A DNA stretch of 64,000 nt. Origin: JAXGZG01 sp050952065. GTDB taxonomy: Bacteria; Bacillota; Sulfobacillia; Fermentithermobacillales; Fermentithermobacillaceae. A program made the translations under genes and the position numbers. The notes below the pieces were generated by a model, which saw nothing but the letters and a program-made list of their open reading frames with translations, had not been told where the DNA came from and made no database searches. This document shows positions 44,471 to 53,560 of this stretch, piece after piece (within the stretch, counting starts at the first letter, position 1; each line of letters begins with the position of its first letter). The stretch is from assembly GCA_050952065.1 (NCBI GenBank), contig JBMNKF010000003.1, positions 1 through 64,000 of the forward strand. The letters are read 5' to 3'.

Positions 44471-45789
44471 GAAGCGAGAGACTCCTGGAGATTCTCGAGA
44501 ACGCCCTGAAGTTGTGTGCCGGAGACCAAGCGGAAGCCAGGATCGTGGCAAGCGACAGCCAACTCACTAGGTATGCAAACTCTGTGATTCACCAAAATGT
44601 CGCCGAAACATCCGCTAGACTTTCAGTGAAGATCTATATTGGCAAGAAGATGGGGAGGGCCGGCACAAACGATCTATCACCCGAGTCGATTCGACGCACT
44701 GCGAAGCGAGCCCATGAGATCGCCAAACTATCCCCGGAGAACCCGGAGTTCGTTTCCCTTCCGGGACCGGGACCGATTCCCCAAGTCAAGAGTCACTTTG
44801 AGTCAACGGCCAACGCCGATCCCGATCGCAGGGCAGACAACGTGCTTGCCATTGTGGAGAGAGCCAAAGCCCGGGGCTTTGAGGCAGCGGGCGCTCACTC
44901 CACTTCGGTGAGGGAAATGGGCGTTGCCAACACGTTGGGGGTCAGGGCTTACGGTGCTTCCACCGCCGCTGAACTTACCTGCGTTATACTGTCAGGTGAC
45001 GGGTCGGGGTACGCCCAGGCTTCCAGCAGGGATATCGACGAGATAGACGCGGCAGCAATCGCTCAAGAAGCCATAGAGCGATGCGCCATGAACACGTCTC
45101 AGGAATCAATAGAACCGGGCGAGTATGTTGTGCTGTTCGAACCCTACGCAGCGGCAGATCTGGTATGGAATTTGGCAAACCTCGGGCTTTCTGCCAGGAC
45201 GTATCAGGACGGGCAGTCCTTCTTGTCCGGCAACATGGGCAAGGCTCTCATGTCCCCGGCGGTGACCATTTGGGACGATGGTCTTGACCCAGAAGGCGCT
45301 CCGTTCCCGTTTGATATTGAAGGGCAACCCAAGAAAAGGGTGCCCCTCATAGACAAAGGGCGCGGAGTGGGGGTGGTATACGATTCCTTTACGGGTTTTC
45401 GGGAAGAGCTTAAGGAATCAACAGGTCACGCGAGCGAATTCGGGGCATCGCCCGCCAACTTGTTTGTGGCTCCCGGTGAGCGGTCCAGGGAGGAGATTCT
45501 GAAAAGCGTAGCTCACGGAGTACTGGTCACTCGGTTGCACTACGTCAGGGCGGTTCATAGCCAAAAGACGATCATTACGGGAATGACCAGAGACGGCACC
45601 TTCCTCATCCAAGACGGCAGGATCAAGTCGGCTTTGAAGAATTTGCGCTTTACCCAAAGCGTGGTGGAGAGTCTGGCAACTGCGATAGAGTTTTCAAAGG
45701 AAAGAAGACTCTTGGGAGTGGAGCGCTCCGTGTTGACTCCCGCCATGTTGTTGGAGAAGTTCAACTTTACTGGCCGAACCGAGCACTAG
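44464..45789 (+). CDS. tldE: TldE/PmbA family protein
   Basis: 441 residues; ATG 44464 overlaps the tldD stop, so translation is coupled. It is the non-zinc partner of TldD: the same overall fold (LKLCAGDQAEARIVASDSQL, then VSVKIYIGKKMGRAGT-like start) but no HExxxH. The C-terminus (GVLVTRLHYVRAVHSQKTII, TGMTRDGTFLIQDG) is typical. No RiPP precursor or modification genes are in the window, so a general proteolysis role is more likely. Confidence 0.92.
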   Translation: MVGSERLLEILENALKLCAGDQAEARIVASDSQLTRYANSVIHQNVAETSARLSVKIYIGKKMGRAGTNDLSPESIRRTAKRAHEIAKLSPENPEFVSLPGPGPIPQVKSHFESTANADPDRRADNVLAIVERAKARGFEAAGAHSTSVREMGVANTLGVRAYGASTAAELTCVILSGDGSGYAQASSRDIDEIDAAAIAQEAIERCAMNTSQESIEPGEYVVLFEPYAAADLVWNLANLGLSARTYQDGQSFLSGNMGKALMSPAVTIWDDGLDPEGAPFPFDIEGQPKKRVPLIDKGRGVGVVYDSFTGFREELKESTGHASEFGASPANLFVAPGERSREEILKSVAHGVLVTRLHYVRAVHSQKTIITGMTRDGTFLIQDGRIKSALKNLRFTQSVVESLATAIEFSKERRLLGVERSVLTPAMLLEKFNFTGRTEH

Positions 45790-45876
45790 TCTCCCGCCGA
45801 GAGTCCTGCGGCCCTGGCGGCGTTGGGGGATGGGCATGCGGAGTTTTGAGACGTAATGCAACTGGGCGGAGCCAGT

Positions 45877-46056
45877 TTAGGTTTGATCCTTGCTTGGTTT
45901 TGGCTCGTGTTGTTCTCGAAGGGCTTTGGCTTGGTCTATGTCGTATTCGGGTTCTAGTTTGAGTTCGATTCCGCAGTGGGGGCAAAGCCACTTCTCGTAG
46001 TGGGTTGCAGCGCTATATGAGATTTGTTTGCACGACGGACAGAATTTCCATGGCAA
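45877..46056 (-). CDS. small zinc-ribbon protein
   Basis: 59 residues from a TTG seven bases after GAGAGGTG. Two CxxC knuckles (LPWKFCPSCKQ and KWLCPHCGIEL) about 23 residues apart form a zinc ribbon, followed by a charged helical tail (DIDQAKALREQHEPKPSKDQ). It is transcribed away from dnaE, with 82 bases between the two starts. Too short and simple for a functional assignment. Confidence 0.6.
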   Translation of the reverse strand: MPWKFCPSCKQISYSAATHYEKWLCPHCGIELKLEPEYDIDQAKALREQHEPKPSKDQT

Positions 46057-46138
46057 GGGGCTACACCTCTCTTGCGTTTTATCAGCCCCATTTTATATGA
46101 GATTTGAGCTTTTTGCACATTCGGAGGAAAAATATGTC

Positions 46139-49100
46139 ATGAATTTCTCGCACCTTCATGTTCACACAGAATACAGCCTACTTGACGGCGCGTGCCGGAT
46201 CAGAGAGTTGTGCACTCGAGCGAAGGTTTTGGGGATGAAGTCCCTGGCGATCACAGACCACGGCACTATGTACGGGGTTGTGAGTTTCGTCGAGGCATGT
46301 GAAGCCAATGGGTTGCATCCGGTGATAGGCTGTGAGGTTTACGTAGCCCGCGACTCGCGGTTCGATAAGACAAAAGGCACACTGGACAAGCCTTACCACC
46401 TGGTGCTCCTGGCCAAGACCCAAGAAGGGTACAAGAACCTATTGCGGATCGTGTCAAAGGGCTTCTTAGAAGGTTTCTACTACAAGCCTAGGATCGATTT
46501 GGAGGTTTTGTCGGAACACTCCGGAGGGCTCATAGCCCTAACCGCCTGTCTGGAGGGAGAAATCCCTTCTCATCTGGCTCAAGGAAAATTCGAGGAAGCC
46601 CGAGAGAGTCTCATGTCTTATGCCGATATTTTCGGCAAAGGCAATGTGTACTTAGAAATCCAAAGGAACGGCGTCTCAGGCCAGGAGGAGATCAACCGCG
46701 AGATCGTGCGTCTTGCCCGAAACACGGGAGTGCCTTTGGTGGCCACAAACGATTGTCACTATCTGACCAGGGAAGACGCCAAGTATCACGATGTACTCCT
46801 AGCCATACAGACCGGTACCAACCTAAATGACCCGAAGCGCCTCAGGTTTCAAGGCGACCAGTTCTACTTCCGGTCCGGCGAGGAAATGTCCGAGATCTTT
46901 CACGATCTTCCCGAAGCCATAGTCAATACTGAGATCATCGCTGATCGTTGTCAGGTAAGACTAGACTTCGACTCTATACACCTGCCAGAATTCCCGCTGC
47001 CTTCAGGGCAGGAGCCTTCAGGGGTACTCAGGCAGATGTCTTTGGAAGGCCTCGCTTTTCGCTTTGGTTCTGATCCTGATCCGTCTGTCGCCGAGCGCCT
47101 CCAGTACGAACTGACTATGATCGATCGGATGGGGTACTCATCCTATTTTCTGATCGTTAGCGACTTTGTTAACTACGCCAAGAGCCGCGGGATCGCTGTC
47201 GGGCCTGGTAGAGGCTCGGCTGCGGGTAGTCTTGTGGCCTACTGCCTGGGCATTACTGACATAGACCCTCTAGAACACGACTTGGTGTTTGAAAGGTTCC
47301 TCAATCCCGAAAGGATTACCATGCCCGATATTGACATCGATTTCCAGGATGACCGCAGGGATGAGGTAATTGCCTATGTCAAGGAGAAGTACGGCCAAGA
47401 CCGCGTGGCCCAGATAATCACCTTTGGTACCTTGGCTGCGAGGGCCGCCGTTAGGGATGTGGGGCGGGCCATGGCATTTCCCTACGGAGATGTGGATACC
47501 ATCGCCAAAATGATACCCAACCAGATCGGCATGTCTATCGAGAAGGCCTTGGAGATGGTGCCGGCTCTCCGAGATATGAGGGAAAAAGAGAACGTCCGGG
47601 TTCTTCTGGATGCGGCGCTCCACCTTGAGGGGATGCCGAGACATTCTTCAACTCACGCTGCGGGGATAGTCATCGGTAAAGGTCCCTTGTGGGACTATGT
47701 ACCGTTGGCCAAGGGCCAAGACGGCGGGGTCGTTACCCAATACCCCATGGAGGATCTGGAGAGCCTGGGTCTTCTGAAGATCGACTTCTTGGGCTTGCGC
47801 ACTCTCACTGTGTTGCAGAGGGCCACAAGCATGATCCGAGCCAGGGCCGATGGGGCAGTCGCAGACCAAGAGCCGGATGCAGAAAACGACAATAACGACG
47901 AGGCGTTTGACCTGAGCCGTATCCCTCCCAACGACCCTAAGACCTACGACATGCTTTCAAAAGGTGAATCCATAGGCGTGTTTCAGCTGGAGTCGTCGTG
48001 GGTGAGGGACTTCCTCAAGGAACTTAAACCCAGGGAGCTCAAGGACATCATTGCGACTGTGGCGCTTTGCCGTCCCGGTCCTATGGAACAGATACCCGAA
48101 TTCTTGAGGTCTCGGAATGGGACGCCTCGCTACCTGCATCCGGTGCTGGAGCCCGTCCTTCGCGAGACCCATGGAGTCTTGGTTTACCAGGAGCAGATCC
48201 TGAAGATAGCAGAGGCGGTGGCCGGATTTACCTTGGGTGAAGCCGATATCCTCAGACGGGCAGTGGGCAAGAAGAAGAAAGATCTCTTGGAGGACATGGA
48301 AGGTAGGTTCTTGAAAGGCGCTCTGGCGAAAGGGATTTCACAGGATGTGGCCCGGAAGATTTACGACCTGATCCTCAAGTTTGCCAACTACGGGTTCAAC
48401 AAGAACCATGCGGCACCCTACGCCCTCATCGCCTACCAAACCGCTTACCTTAAGGCCAACTATCCAAAGGAGTTTATGGCTGCGCTTTTGTCCTCCGTAA
48501 TGGGAGTGCAGGGCAAAGTGGGAGTCTATCTCGACGAAGCCAAGAGGCTTGGCCTGGGCGTGTTGGGTCCTAGCGTCAATTACAGCGAGGTCGAGTTTTC
48601 GGTGGAAGGAGAGGCCATCCGCTTTGGTCTAGCGAGCATAAAGAACGTGGGCGCGCATCTCGCAGAAAGCCTTGTTTCTGAGAGGAAGCGCAACGGCCCC
48701 TATAGAAGTTTGCAAGACCTTGCTTCCAGGATTGAAGGAAGGCTCTTGACTCGAAAAGCTCTGGAGACGCTGATCCAATGCGGCGCCTGTGACGATTTGG
48801 GCACCAGATATGACAATCTGGACGGCTTGGACTTGGCACTTCGGCAACGTGTTTCGAAGACCGAAAACCAATTGTCTTTGTTCGGATTCGAACCACAAGA
48901 AGGCCCCACTCTTTTTTCTGAGCCTCCGGCAACGTCAGTTCGGTCAGCGCCAGCGCTTCCAGAGCCTTCGAAGGAGGAGAGAATCCCCCTAGACGTCAGG
49001 TTGTCATGGGAGCGAGATCTCCTCGGGATGTACTTCAGCGGACACCCTTTGGAGAAGTACAAGACCCTGCTGACCAAGAGAACTACGCCTATCCCGGATT

Positions 49101-49381
49101 TGGAGTATGTCCCCGATGGCCGTGACGCAACCGTGGGAGGACGGGTGTCTTCTGTTAAGAAGGTCACCACGAAGCAGGGAGAAGAGATGGCCTTCGTGAG
49201 CATTGAGGACGAATTTGCCACCCTGGAAGTCATCGTGTTTCCGAAGCTTTGGCAAAGGACAAGAAATCTGTTTGTCAAGGAAAACGTGGTGCTTGTCACC
49301 GGGAGTGTAGAGGAGCAGGAGGAAACGCGGAGAATACTGGCAAGGGAAGCCGTGGACGCAGAATCAGTCCCAGATACGTAG
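46139..49381 (+). CDS. dnaE: DNA polymerase III alpha subunit (DnaE)
   Basis: 1080 residues. ATG 46139 (NFSHLHVHTEYSLLDGACRI) begins right at the PHP domain and follows GGAGG by 11 bases. The PHP domain keeps its metal-binding histidines (HLHVHTEYS, ITDHG). The polymerase domain has GPGRGSAAGSLVAYCLGITD and the catalytic aspartates in PDIDIDFQDD (about residue 395); LAKGQDGGVVTQYPMEDLES and GFNKNHAAPYALIAYQTAYL follow. The C-terminal helix-hairpin-helix and OB domain (ATVGGRVSSVKKVTTKQGEE) complete a DnaE1-type protein. Its C-terminal half keeps a short Glu/Pro-rich linker. Confidence 0.95.
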   Translation: MNFSHLHVHTEYSLLDGACRIRELCTRAKVLGMKSLAITDHGTMYGVVSFVEACEANGLHPVIGCEVYVARDSRFDKTKGTLDKPYHLVLLAKTQEGYKNLLRIVSKGFLEGFYYKPRIDLEVLSEHSGGLIALTACLEGEIPSHLAQGKFEEARESLMSYADIFGKGNVYLEIQRNGVSGQEEINREIVRLARNTGVPLVATNDCHYLTREDAKYHDVLLAIQTGTNLNDPKRLRFQGDQFYFRSGEEMSEIFHDLPEAIVNTEIIADRCQVRLDFDSIHLPEFPLPSGQEPSGVLRQMSLEGLAFRFGSDPDPSVAERLQYELTMIDRMGYSSYFLIVSDFVNYAKSRGIAVGPGRGSAAGSLVAYCLGITDIDPLEHDLVFERFLNPERITMPDIDIDFQDDRRDEVIAYVKEKYGQDRVAQIITFGTLAARAAVRDVGRAMAFPYGDVDTIAKMIPNQIGMSIEKALEMVPALRDMREKENVRVLLDAALHLEGMPRHSSTHAAGIVIGKGPLWDYVPLAKGQDGGVVTQYPMEDLESLGLLKIDFLGLRTLTVLQRATSMIRARADGAVADQEPDAENDNNDEAFDLSRIPPNDPKTYDMLSKGESIGVFQLESSWVRDFLKELKPRELKDIIATVALCRPGPMEQIPEFLRSRNGTPRYLHPVLEPVLRETHGVLVYQEQILKIAEAVAGFTLGEADILRRAVGKKKKDLLEDMEGRFLKGALAKGISQDVARKIYDLILKFANYGFNKNHAAPYALIAYQTAYLKANYPKEFMAALLSSVMGVQGKVGVYLDEAKRLGLGVLGPSVNYSEVEFSVEGEAIRFGLASIKNVGAHLAESLVSERKRNGPYRSLQDLASRIEGRLLTRKALETLIQCGACDDLGTRYDNLDGLDLALRQRVSKTENQLSLFGFEPQEGPTLFSEPPATSVRSAPALPEPSKEERIPLDVRLSWERDLLGMYFSGHPLEKYKTLLTKRTTPIPDLEYVPDGRDATVGGRVSSVKKVTTKQGEEMAFVSIEDEFATLEVIVFPKLWQRTRNLFVKENVVLVTGSVEEQEETRRILAREAVDAESVPDT

Positions 49382-49445
49382 AGACAATAACCTCTGAGGA
49401 AGGGGGGAAGCCCGCAGTCCCCTGCTGGGGCGATAGGGCCTGTAA

Positions 49446-49658
49446 GTGTGGACAGTAGTGTATGTGGCCTCAAGCTGGGAAGAGGCCGAAGCTATAAAAG
49501 ACAGGCTGGCGCAGGACGGACTCCTCGTTATGCTGAGGGCTTGCGGTTCATACGGTGAACGGGTCTCTAAAGAAGTTGAACTGCTTGTTCCCGAGATCGA
49601 AGTAGGTGAAGCACAAGCTATCATCATGCAGATGGTGGGAACTGCAAGGGCTTGGTAG
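49446..49658 (+). CDS. DUF2007-like small protein
   Basis: 70 residues from a GTG. The pattern WTVVYVASSWEEAEAIKDRL, then QDGLLVMLRAC, then EVELLVPEIEVGEAQAIIMQ is that of the DUF2007/putative signal-transducing fold (a small ferredoxin-like domain). Placement between dnaE and pfkA is common in clostridia as far as I recall. Biochemical role unknown. Confidence 0.75.
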   Translation: MWTVVYVASSWEEAEAIKDRLAQDGLLVMLRACGSYGERVSKEVELLVPEIEVGEAQAIIMQMVGTARAW

Positions 49659-49659
49659 T

Positions 49660-50616
49660 ATGAAAATCGGTGTACTCACAAGCGGCGGAGATGCTCCTGG
49701 CATGAACGCTGCCATTAGGGCGGTGGTCAGGCGAGGCGACTCTTTGGGCATTCAGGTCTACGGCATTCGTCGCGGCTATGACGGGATCCTTGACGGGGAC
49801 ATGCGCCCAATGGGAGTCGAGTCTGTAGGAGACACAATCCACAGAGGGGGCACAATTCTACATACAGCGCGATCAGATAGGTTCATCCGACCGGAAGGGC
49901 AAGATTTGGCCGCGGCTAGGCTTAGGGGTGTTGGAATCGAGGGCCTTGTGGTTATCGGCGGTGAGGGGAGTCTCCGAGGTATGATGGAACTCTGTCGAAG
50001 GGGTGTACGTTGCGTTGGTATACCTGGGACCATAGATAACGACATTGCCCTCACAGAGCACAGCATCGGATTCGACACCGCGCTGAACACAGGCGTAGAG
50101 GCCGTAAACCGTCTGCGTGACACGGCCACATCTCACGATCGCATCTTTGTAGTGGAGACTATGGGCAGGAAGTCCGGGCACTTGGCTCTTGCTGTGGGTG
50201 TGGCGGGCGGCGCTGAGTCCATCCTCATCCCCGAGCTTCCCGTCAAGATCGACGAGGTCTGCCAGAAACTAAGACGGGGCCTTGACAGAGGCAAAGTCCA
50301 CAGCATAATCGTGGTGGCGGAGGGCGCCAGAAGCGGCTTCGTAGTGGCGAAAGAGATAGAAGCGTATCTTGGTATCGAACTCCGCGTGACTGTCCTTGGC
50401 CATGTTCAAAGAGGCGGATCGCCCAGTGCCTTCGATCGCTTGATAGCTTCCAGACTGGGGGCCAAGGCAGTAGATTTGTTGGCTGAGGGTAAGAACGGAC
50501 TGATGGTGGGCATTGTGGGCAGCAAAGCGGTGCCTTTGGATATGGAGCAAGTTCTTGCCACGAAAAAGGAGATGGACTTGGAACTGTACAATCTGGCAGA
50601 TGATCTTGCACGATGA
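49660..50616 (+). CDS. pfkA: 6-phosphofructokinase
   Basis: 318 residues, start at the ATG of MKIGVLTSGGDAPGMNAAIR. The enzyme phosphorylates fructose 6-phosphate in glycolysis. The ATP-site glycines are kept (GGDAPGMNA, VVIGGEGSLRG, where Gly rather than Asp indicates ATP rather than pyrophosphate use). PGTIDND carries the catalytic aspartate, GFDTALNT and VVETMGRKSGHLAL are present, and VLGHVQRGGSPSAFDR closes the substrate site. The gene ends just before the riboswitch-controlled oadB unit. Confidence 0.95.
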   Translation: MKIGVLTSGGDAPGMNAAIRAVVRRGDSLGIQVYGIRRGYDGILDGDMRPMGVESVGDTIHRGGTILHTARSDRFIRPEGQDLAAARLRGVGIEGLVVIGGEGSLRGMMELCRRGVRCVGIPGTIDNDIALTEHSIGFDTALNTGVEAVNRLRDTATSHDRIFVVETMGRKSGHLALAVGVAGGAESILIPELPVKIDEVCQKLRRGLDRGKVHSIIVVAEGARSGFVVAKEIEAYLGIELRVTVLGHVQRGGSPSAFDRLIASRLGAKAVDLLAEGKNGLMVGIVGSKAVPLDMEQVLATKKEMDLELYNLADDLAR

Positions 50617-50631
50617 CTCTTCTTCGTTCTA

Positions 50632-50640
50632 TGCTACAAT
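50632..50640 (+). promoter_or_regulatory. extended -10 promoter for the oadB transcript
   Basis: TGC-TACAAT (TG at 50632-50633, -10 box 50635-50640) is an extended -10 element sixteen bases after the pfkA stop. No good -35 is seen. It is correctly placed to start the riboswitch transcript. Confidence 0.5.
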
Positions 50641-50710
50641 ACAGGTTACTGAGACGTCTCTGGATTCGTTAGGAATCTTTTGTGAGATTTGCAAGGGTTT
50701 CGTGGGAGAC

Positions 50711-50828
50711 GATAAGGGGGAGTAACTTCCCGGGAGTCTTTGCAGTGGTTGGTGCGAGACCGCCTGGGTGGTATCTACCGTCAACACGGCTTAATGGCCC
50801 GGTAGACCGTCAAAGTGAGACCTTTATC
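50711..50828 (+). promoter_or_regulatory. yybP-ykoY-like (Mn2+) riboswitch candidate
   Basis: The 118-base element opens with GATAAGGGGGAGTAAC and closes with GTGAGACCTTTATC, matching the yybP-ykoY family frame (AAGGGGAGTAGC ... AGACCTTT). P1 is formed by the two ends (GATAAGG with CCTTTATC). Inside are hairpins with CTACCGTCAACACGG and CCCGGTAGACCGTC. The family is known to bind Mn2+ and mostly to act as an ON switch. Here the 3' side of P1 is also the 5' side of the terminator at 50821-50856, so P1 formation would prevent termination. A sodium-responsive RNA is an alternative, given the downstream gene. Confidence 0.65.
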
Positions 50829-50856
50829 CTTGTGCAACGGGGTAAAGGCTTTTTTT
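50821..50856 (+). terminator. riboswitch-controlled intrinsic terminator
   Basis: CCTTTATCC pairs with GGGGTAAAGG around a nine-base loop and is followed by seven T. The left arm is shared with the last strand of the riboswitch P1 helix, giving mutually exclusive folds. Confidence 0.85.
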
Positions 50857-50924
50857 GTGGGAGACTATAGGCTGAACTCCTGCAAGCCGCTGCCCTGTTT
50901 GAGAACGGGCGAGGAGGGTATGAT

Positions 50925-52025
50925 TTGGGAGTCTTCAACGGTCTACTGGAAATGACATGGCAGCAAGCGGTCATGATCGGTATCGGATTTGCCCTCATCT
51001 ATCTGGCAATAGTCAAGGAATACGAGCCTGTGTTGTTACTTCCCATAGGGTTTGGCGCTATCATTTCGAATTTCCCTGGGACATCAGTTTTGGGAGAGCA
51101 CGGTTTTCTGACCGTCCTCTACCGGGCGGGTATCATAACCGAGTTATTTCCGCTTCTAATTTTCATCGGCATAGGCGCCATGATAGACTTTGGACCCCTT
51201 TTCGAGCAGCCTGCCATGCTATTCTTCGGAGCCGCTGCCCAGTTGGGCATATTCATGACCATGGGCATGGCGGTGTTGCTGAACTTCCCTCTGAAAGAAG
51301 CCGCATCGATAGGGATGATAGGTGCCGCTGACGGACCAACCGCCATTTATGTGGCAACCAAATTTGCTCGAAGGCTGTTGGGTCCTATCTCGGTGGCGGC
51401 CTATTCATACATGTCACTGGTACCGCTCATTCAGCCTCCGGTGGTGAGGGCTTTGACGACGCCTCAGGAGCGAAAGATTAGGATGGACCCGCAGTGCCAT
51501 CGACCGGTGTCGAAAAAGGTGAGGATTCTGTTTCCCCTGGTGGTGACTGTTGTGGCCGGTCTGGTCGCGCCCATCAGTCTTTCGTTGGTGGGGACTCTCA
51601 TGTTTGGCAACCTTCTGCGCGAGTCCGGGGTGGTTGACCGTCTATCCAAGACGGCCCAAAACGAACTGGCCAACCTAGTGTCGTTGCTTCTGGGTATTAC
51701 CATTGGCTCTACTATGGTGGCTTCGGAATTCCTGAAGCCTACGACCCTTCTCATTATCGGAATGGGCCTTGTGGCCTTCGTGTTCGACACTGCCGGCGGC
51801 GTGTTGTTCGCCAAGTTCATCAACCTGTTTTTGAAGCGCAAGATCAACCCAATGATTGGCGCGTGCGGCATTTCGGCTTTCCCCATGTCCGCCAGGGCGA
51901 TCCAGAAGATGGCCCAAGCTGAAGACCCGAGCAACTTTGTTCTGATGCAGGCAGTGGGCGCCAATGTGGCCGGACAAATTGCGTCGGTCATAGCCGGTGC
52001 AATGATCCTGGCATTGATGAAATAG
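50925..52025 (+). CDS. oadB: sodium-translocating decarboxylase beta subunit (OadB/GcdB/MmdB family)
   Basis: 366 residues from a TTG six bases after AGGAGGG. The protein is a multi-helix membrane carrier that couples decarboxylation of a carboxybiotin to Na+ export. Family landmarks are LLIFIGIGAMIDFGPLF (with the conserved aspartate), GMIGAADGPTAIYVATK, GNLLRESGVVDRLSKTAQNE, GITIGSTMVASEFL, FDTAGGVLFAKFINLF and CGISAFPMSARAIQKM. No alpha (carboxyltransferase), gamma or biotin-carrier gene lies next to it, so it is an orphan beta subunit here. It is controlled by the riboswitch just upstream. Confidence 0.93.
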   Translation: MGVFNGLLEMTWQQAVMIGIGFALIYLAIVKEYEPVLLLPIGFGAIISNFPGTSVLGEHGFLTVLYRAGIITELFPLLIFIGIGAMIDFGPLFEQPAMLFFGAAAQLGIFMTMGMAVLLNFPLKEAASIGMIGAADGPTAIYVATKFARRLLGPISVAAYSYMSLVPLIQPPVVRALTTPQERKIRMDPQCHRPVSKKVRILFPLVVTVVAGLVAPISLSLVGTLMFGNLLRESGVVDRLSKTAQNELANLVSLLLGITIGSTMVASEFLKPTTLLIIGMGLVAFVFDTAGGVLFAKFINLFLKRKINPMIGACGISAFPMSARAIQKMAQAEDPSNFVLMQAVGANVAGQIASVIAGAMILALMK

Positions 52026-52041
52026 AGAGATAGAAACTGGC

Positions 52042-52236
52042 TTGAGCCACGGTATGGGGGATCATGGACGTAAGGCGTATATGGCGTGGCAAGGCGAACC
52101 TTATGAGAATTGGGGTGGAGTGCTGTTGGGCGTAGTATTGGCGGAGACGCTCAGAATAGCGGCTGTTTCTATGAGTACCACGTTCTTTGTTATGGTGTGT
52201 CTATATGCGACCATAAAGACAATTTGCCGAAGTTGA
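52042..52236 (+). CDS. possible small membrane protein
   Basis: 64 codons from TTG 52042 (or ATG 52081), beginning 16 bases after oadB. The C-terminal half is a membrane-type segment (AVSMSTTFFVMVCLYATIKT). The ribosome site is weak and no family is recognised, but its position and the hairpin after it (52304-52324) allow it to be a small partner encoded at the end of the oadB unit. Confidence 0.4.
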   Translation: MSHGMGDHGRKAYMAWQGEPYENWGGVLLGVVLAETLRIAAVSMSTTFFVMVCLYATIKTICRS

Positions 52237-52303
52237 CGGGCGTAAGGTAGTTGTAAGGTAGTTGCTGGAAAACCGCGCCCGGTGCAAGATGAGACTGGCC
52301 GCC

Positions 52304-52324
52304 GACCCGCCAGCTGTGCGGGTC
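52304..52324. terminator. GC-rich hairpin after the oadB unit
   Basis: GACCCGC / GCGGGTC with a seven-base loop. No T-run follows; it may end the oadB transcript weakly. Confidence 0.35.
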
Positions 52325-52402
52325 CCATTCGCGGGTCGGGGCCTAGTCAGGGCTTAGCCGTTCAGTAAGATTTACTCTACGTATACGCTGTCCTGGATCA
52401 GC

Positions 52403-52573
52403 CTATTCCTCAGTGGCAATTACCTCAATCTCTGAGCCTCGACCGCACATCCTGGCTCCAAACCACACAGCTGTCGCTAACAGCGCACCTCCCAAAAACA
52501 TGGTCCACCAAGGTAAGCGAAGAAATCTCATGAATCCTTGGTTGTCATCGTTCATTTCAGCGTCTATGTTCAC
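52403..52573 (-). CDS. small single-pass membrane protein
   Basis: 56 residues from GTG 52573, seven bases after GGAGGG (a TTG at 52588 overlaps the ribosome site). It has an acidic N-terminus (NIDAEMNDDNQGF), one membrane helix (WWTMFLGGALLATAVWFGA) and a short charged tail. It follows cotF on the same strand across a GC hairpin. Not recognised. Confidence 0.55.
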   Translation of the reverse strand: MNIDAEMNDDNQGFMRFLRLPWWTMFLGGALLATAVWFGARMCGRGSEIEVIATEE

Positions 52574-52637
52574 GCGTGTACCCTCCAAGCTTGCGTCGTG
52601 TGCTTGCCATCAACCATGGATCGCCAATCGGCCCACC

Positions 52638-52665
52638 GAGGGCCGGTCGATGGACGCCGGCCCTC
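52638..52665. terminator. hairpin between cotF and the next small gene
   Basis: GAGGGCCGG / CCGGCCCTC, a perfect nine-bp stem, lies about 20 bases past the cotF stop. There is no T-run on either strand, so it may act only as an mRNA end or attenuator. Confidence 0.4.
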
Positions 52666-52682
52666 TTGGCGGGTCTGCCGAT

Positions 52683-53246
52683 TCAGGATTGCTTGTACAA
52701 GCCTCTTTGCTGCATGTAGTTGAAGATGCCTTCACCGTGTCTCTGCTCATCCTGCTGAATGTGCTGCAGGGCCTGTCGCAATTGCTTGTTGGACGACTCG
52801 AAGACAGCTGTGTCATAGGCGCCTGACACGTACTTCTCTGTCATGAGCATGTCGGTGAGCATGGATGCCTCGTCTTGGGTACCAGAGCCTGCTCCGCCGC
52901 CAATTTGTCCAGCCTCAGCGGTGAAGCCTCTGTTGGCCCACCCGATCTGGCTCGTAGTCTGTCCCAACTCCGGCCCTCCGGCTTGCATCGAAGTTGCCTG
53001 ACGAGGGCTCTGATACTGTTGGGACTGTGGTTGATTCCCTGGTCTTTGCGCGCCTTGGGGATTTGTCAGGAAACCTTGGATGGTGTTGTAGTGTTCCTGC
53101 TCATCCTTGGCGAACTCATTGAACATGTTGCGGAGTTCCTGGTCCTTCGCCTGGCTAGCGTACTTGGAGTACTTCTGGATGCAGATCTCCTCGTGCTTTG
53201 CCTGATCCTGTAGCAGCATCTTCTCCTTTTGAGTAAGGCTTTGCAC
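52683..53246 (-). CDS. CotF-type spore-coat/ferritin-like protein
   Basis: About 187 residues from GTG 53246, eight bases after GGAGGAG. The ferritin-like helices have E-x-x-H type patterns: LLQDQAKHEEICIQKYSKYA, FAKDEQEHYNTIQGFL, then MLTDMLMTEKYVSGAYDTAV and HIQQDEQRHGEGIFNYMQQR. A Gln/Gly-rich linker of about 60 residues separates the two halves. This is the CotF family, found in spore coats of Bacillota, and supports a spore-forming host. Confidence 0.85.
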   Translation of the reverse strand: MQSLTQKEKMLLQDQAKHEEICIQKYSKYASQAKDQELRNMFNEFAKDEQEHYNTIQGFLTNPQGAQRPGNQPQSQQYQSPRQATSMQAGGPELGQTTSQIGWANRGFTAEAGQIGGGAGSGTQDEASMLTDMLMTEKYVSGAYDTAVFESSNKQLRQALQHIQQDEQRHGEGIFNYMQQRGLYKQS

Positions 53247-53560
53247 TGAATCCACTCCTCCATACAGGTCTTGTTGACCCGGATTCCCTGCGAATCGGCG
53301 GCAGGGTCGCCTATAGTGTCAGACAGAGCTGCTTTCCCTATTCCTCTATGGCTCATGGAACCAGGTTGCCAAAACCTGTCTATTATCCGGTATGAATCTA
53401 GTTGCCGACACCCTCTTTCGCCAAACATCATCTGGGCCGGCAAAAACTGGCAAGTGCGAATGCCACTTTACAAGTCTAGAAGGTGCGGTTTACCTGAGGT
53501 TAGATGCTTATATGGCCTACTGATTCTCCTGGGTCGACGCCTGAGGCACAAAACGTCCGC
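53247..53560. other. gene-free spacer
   Basis: 314 bases between cotF and a CPBP gene, both on the minus strand. Only a small inverted repeat (CAGGTT-gcca-AAACCTG, near 53365) was noticed; no gene is supported. Confidence 0.4.

Noticed and set aside
50711..50828. Firm assignment to the Na+ (DUF1646) riboswitch class because of the sodium-pump gene
   Set aside because: The visible end motifs fit yybP-ykoY better, and I could not recall a matching sodium-class core in the sequence.
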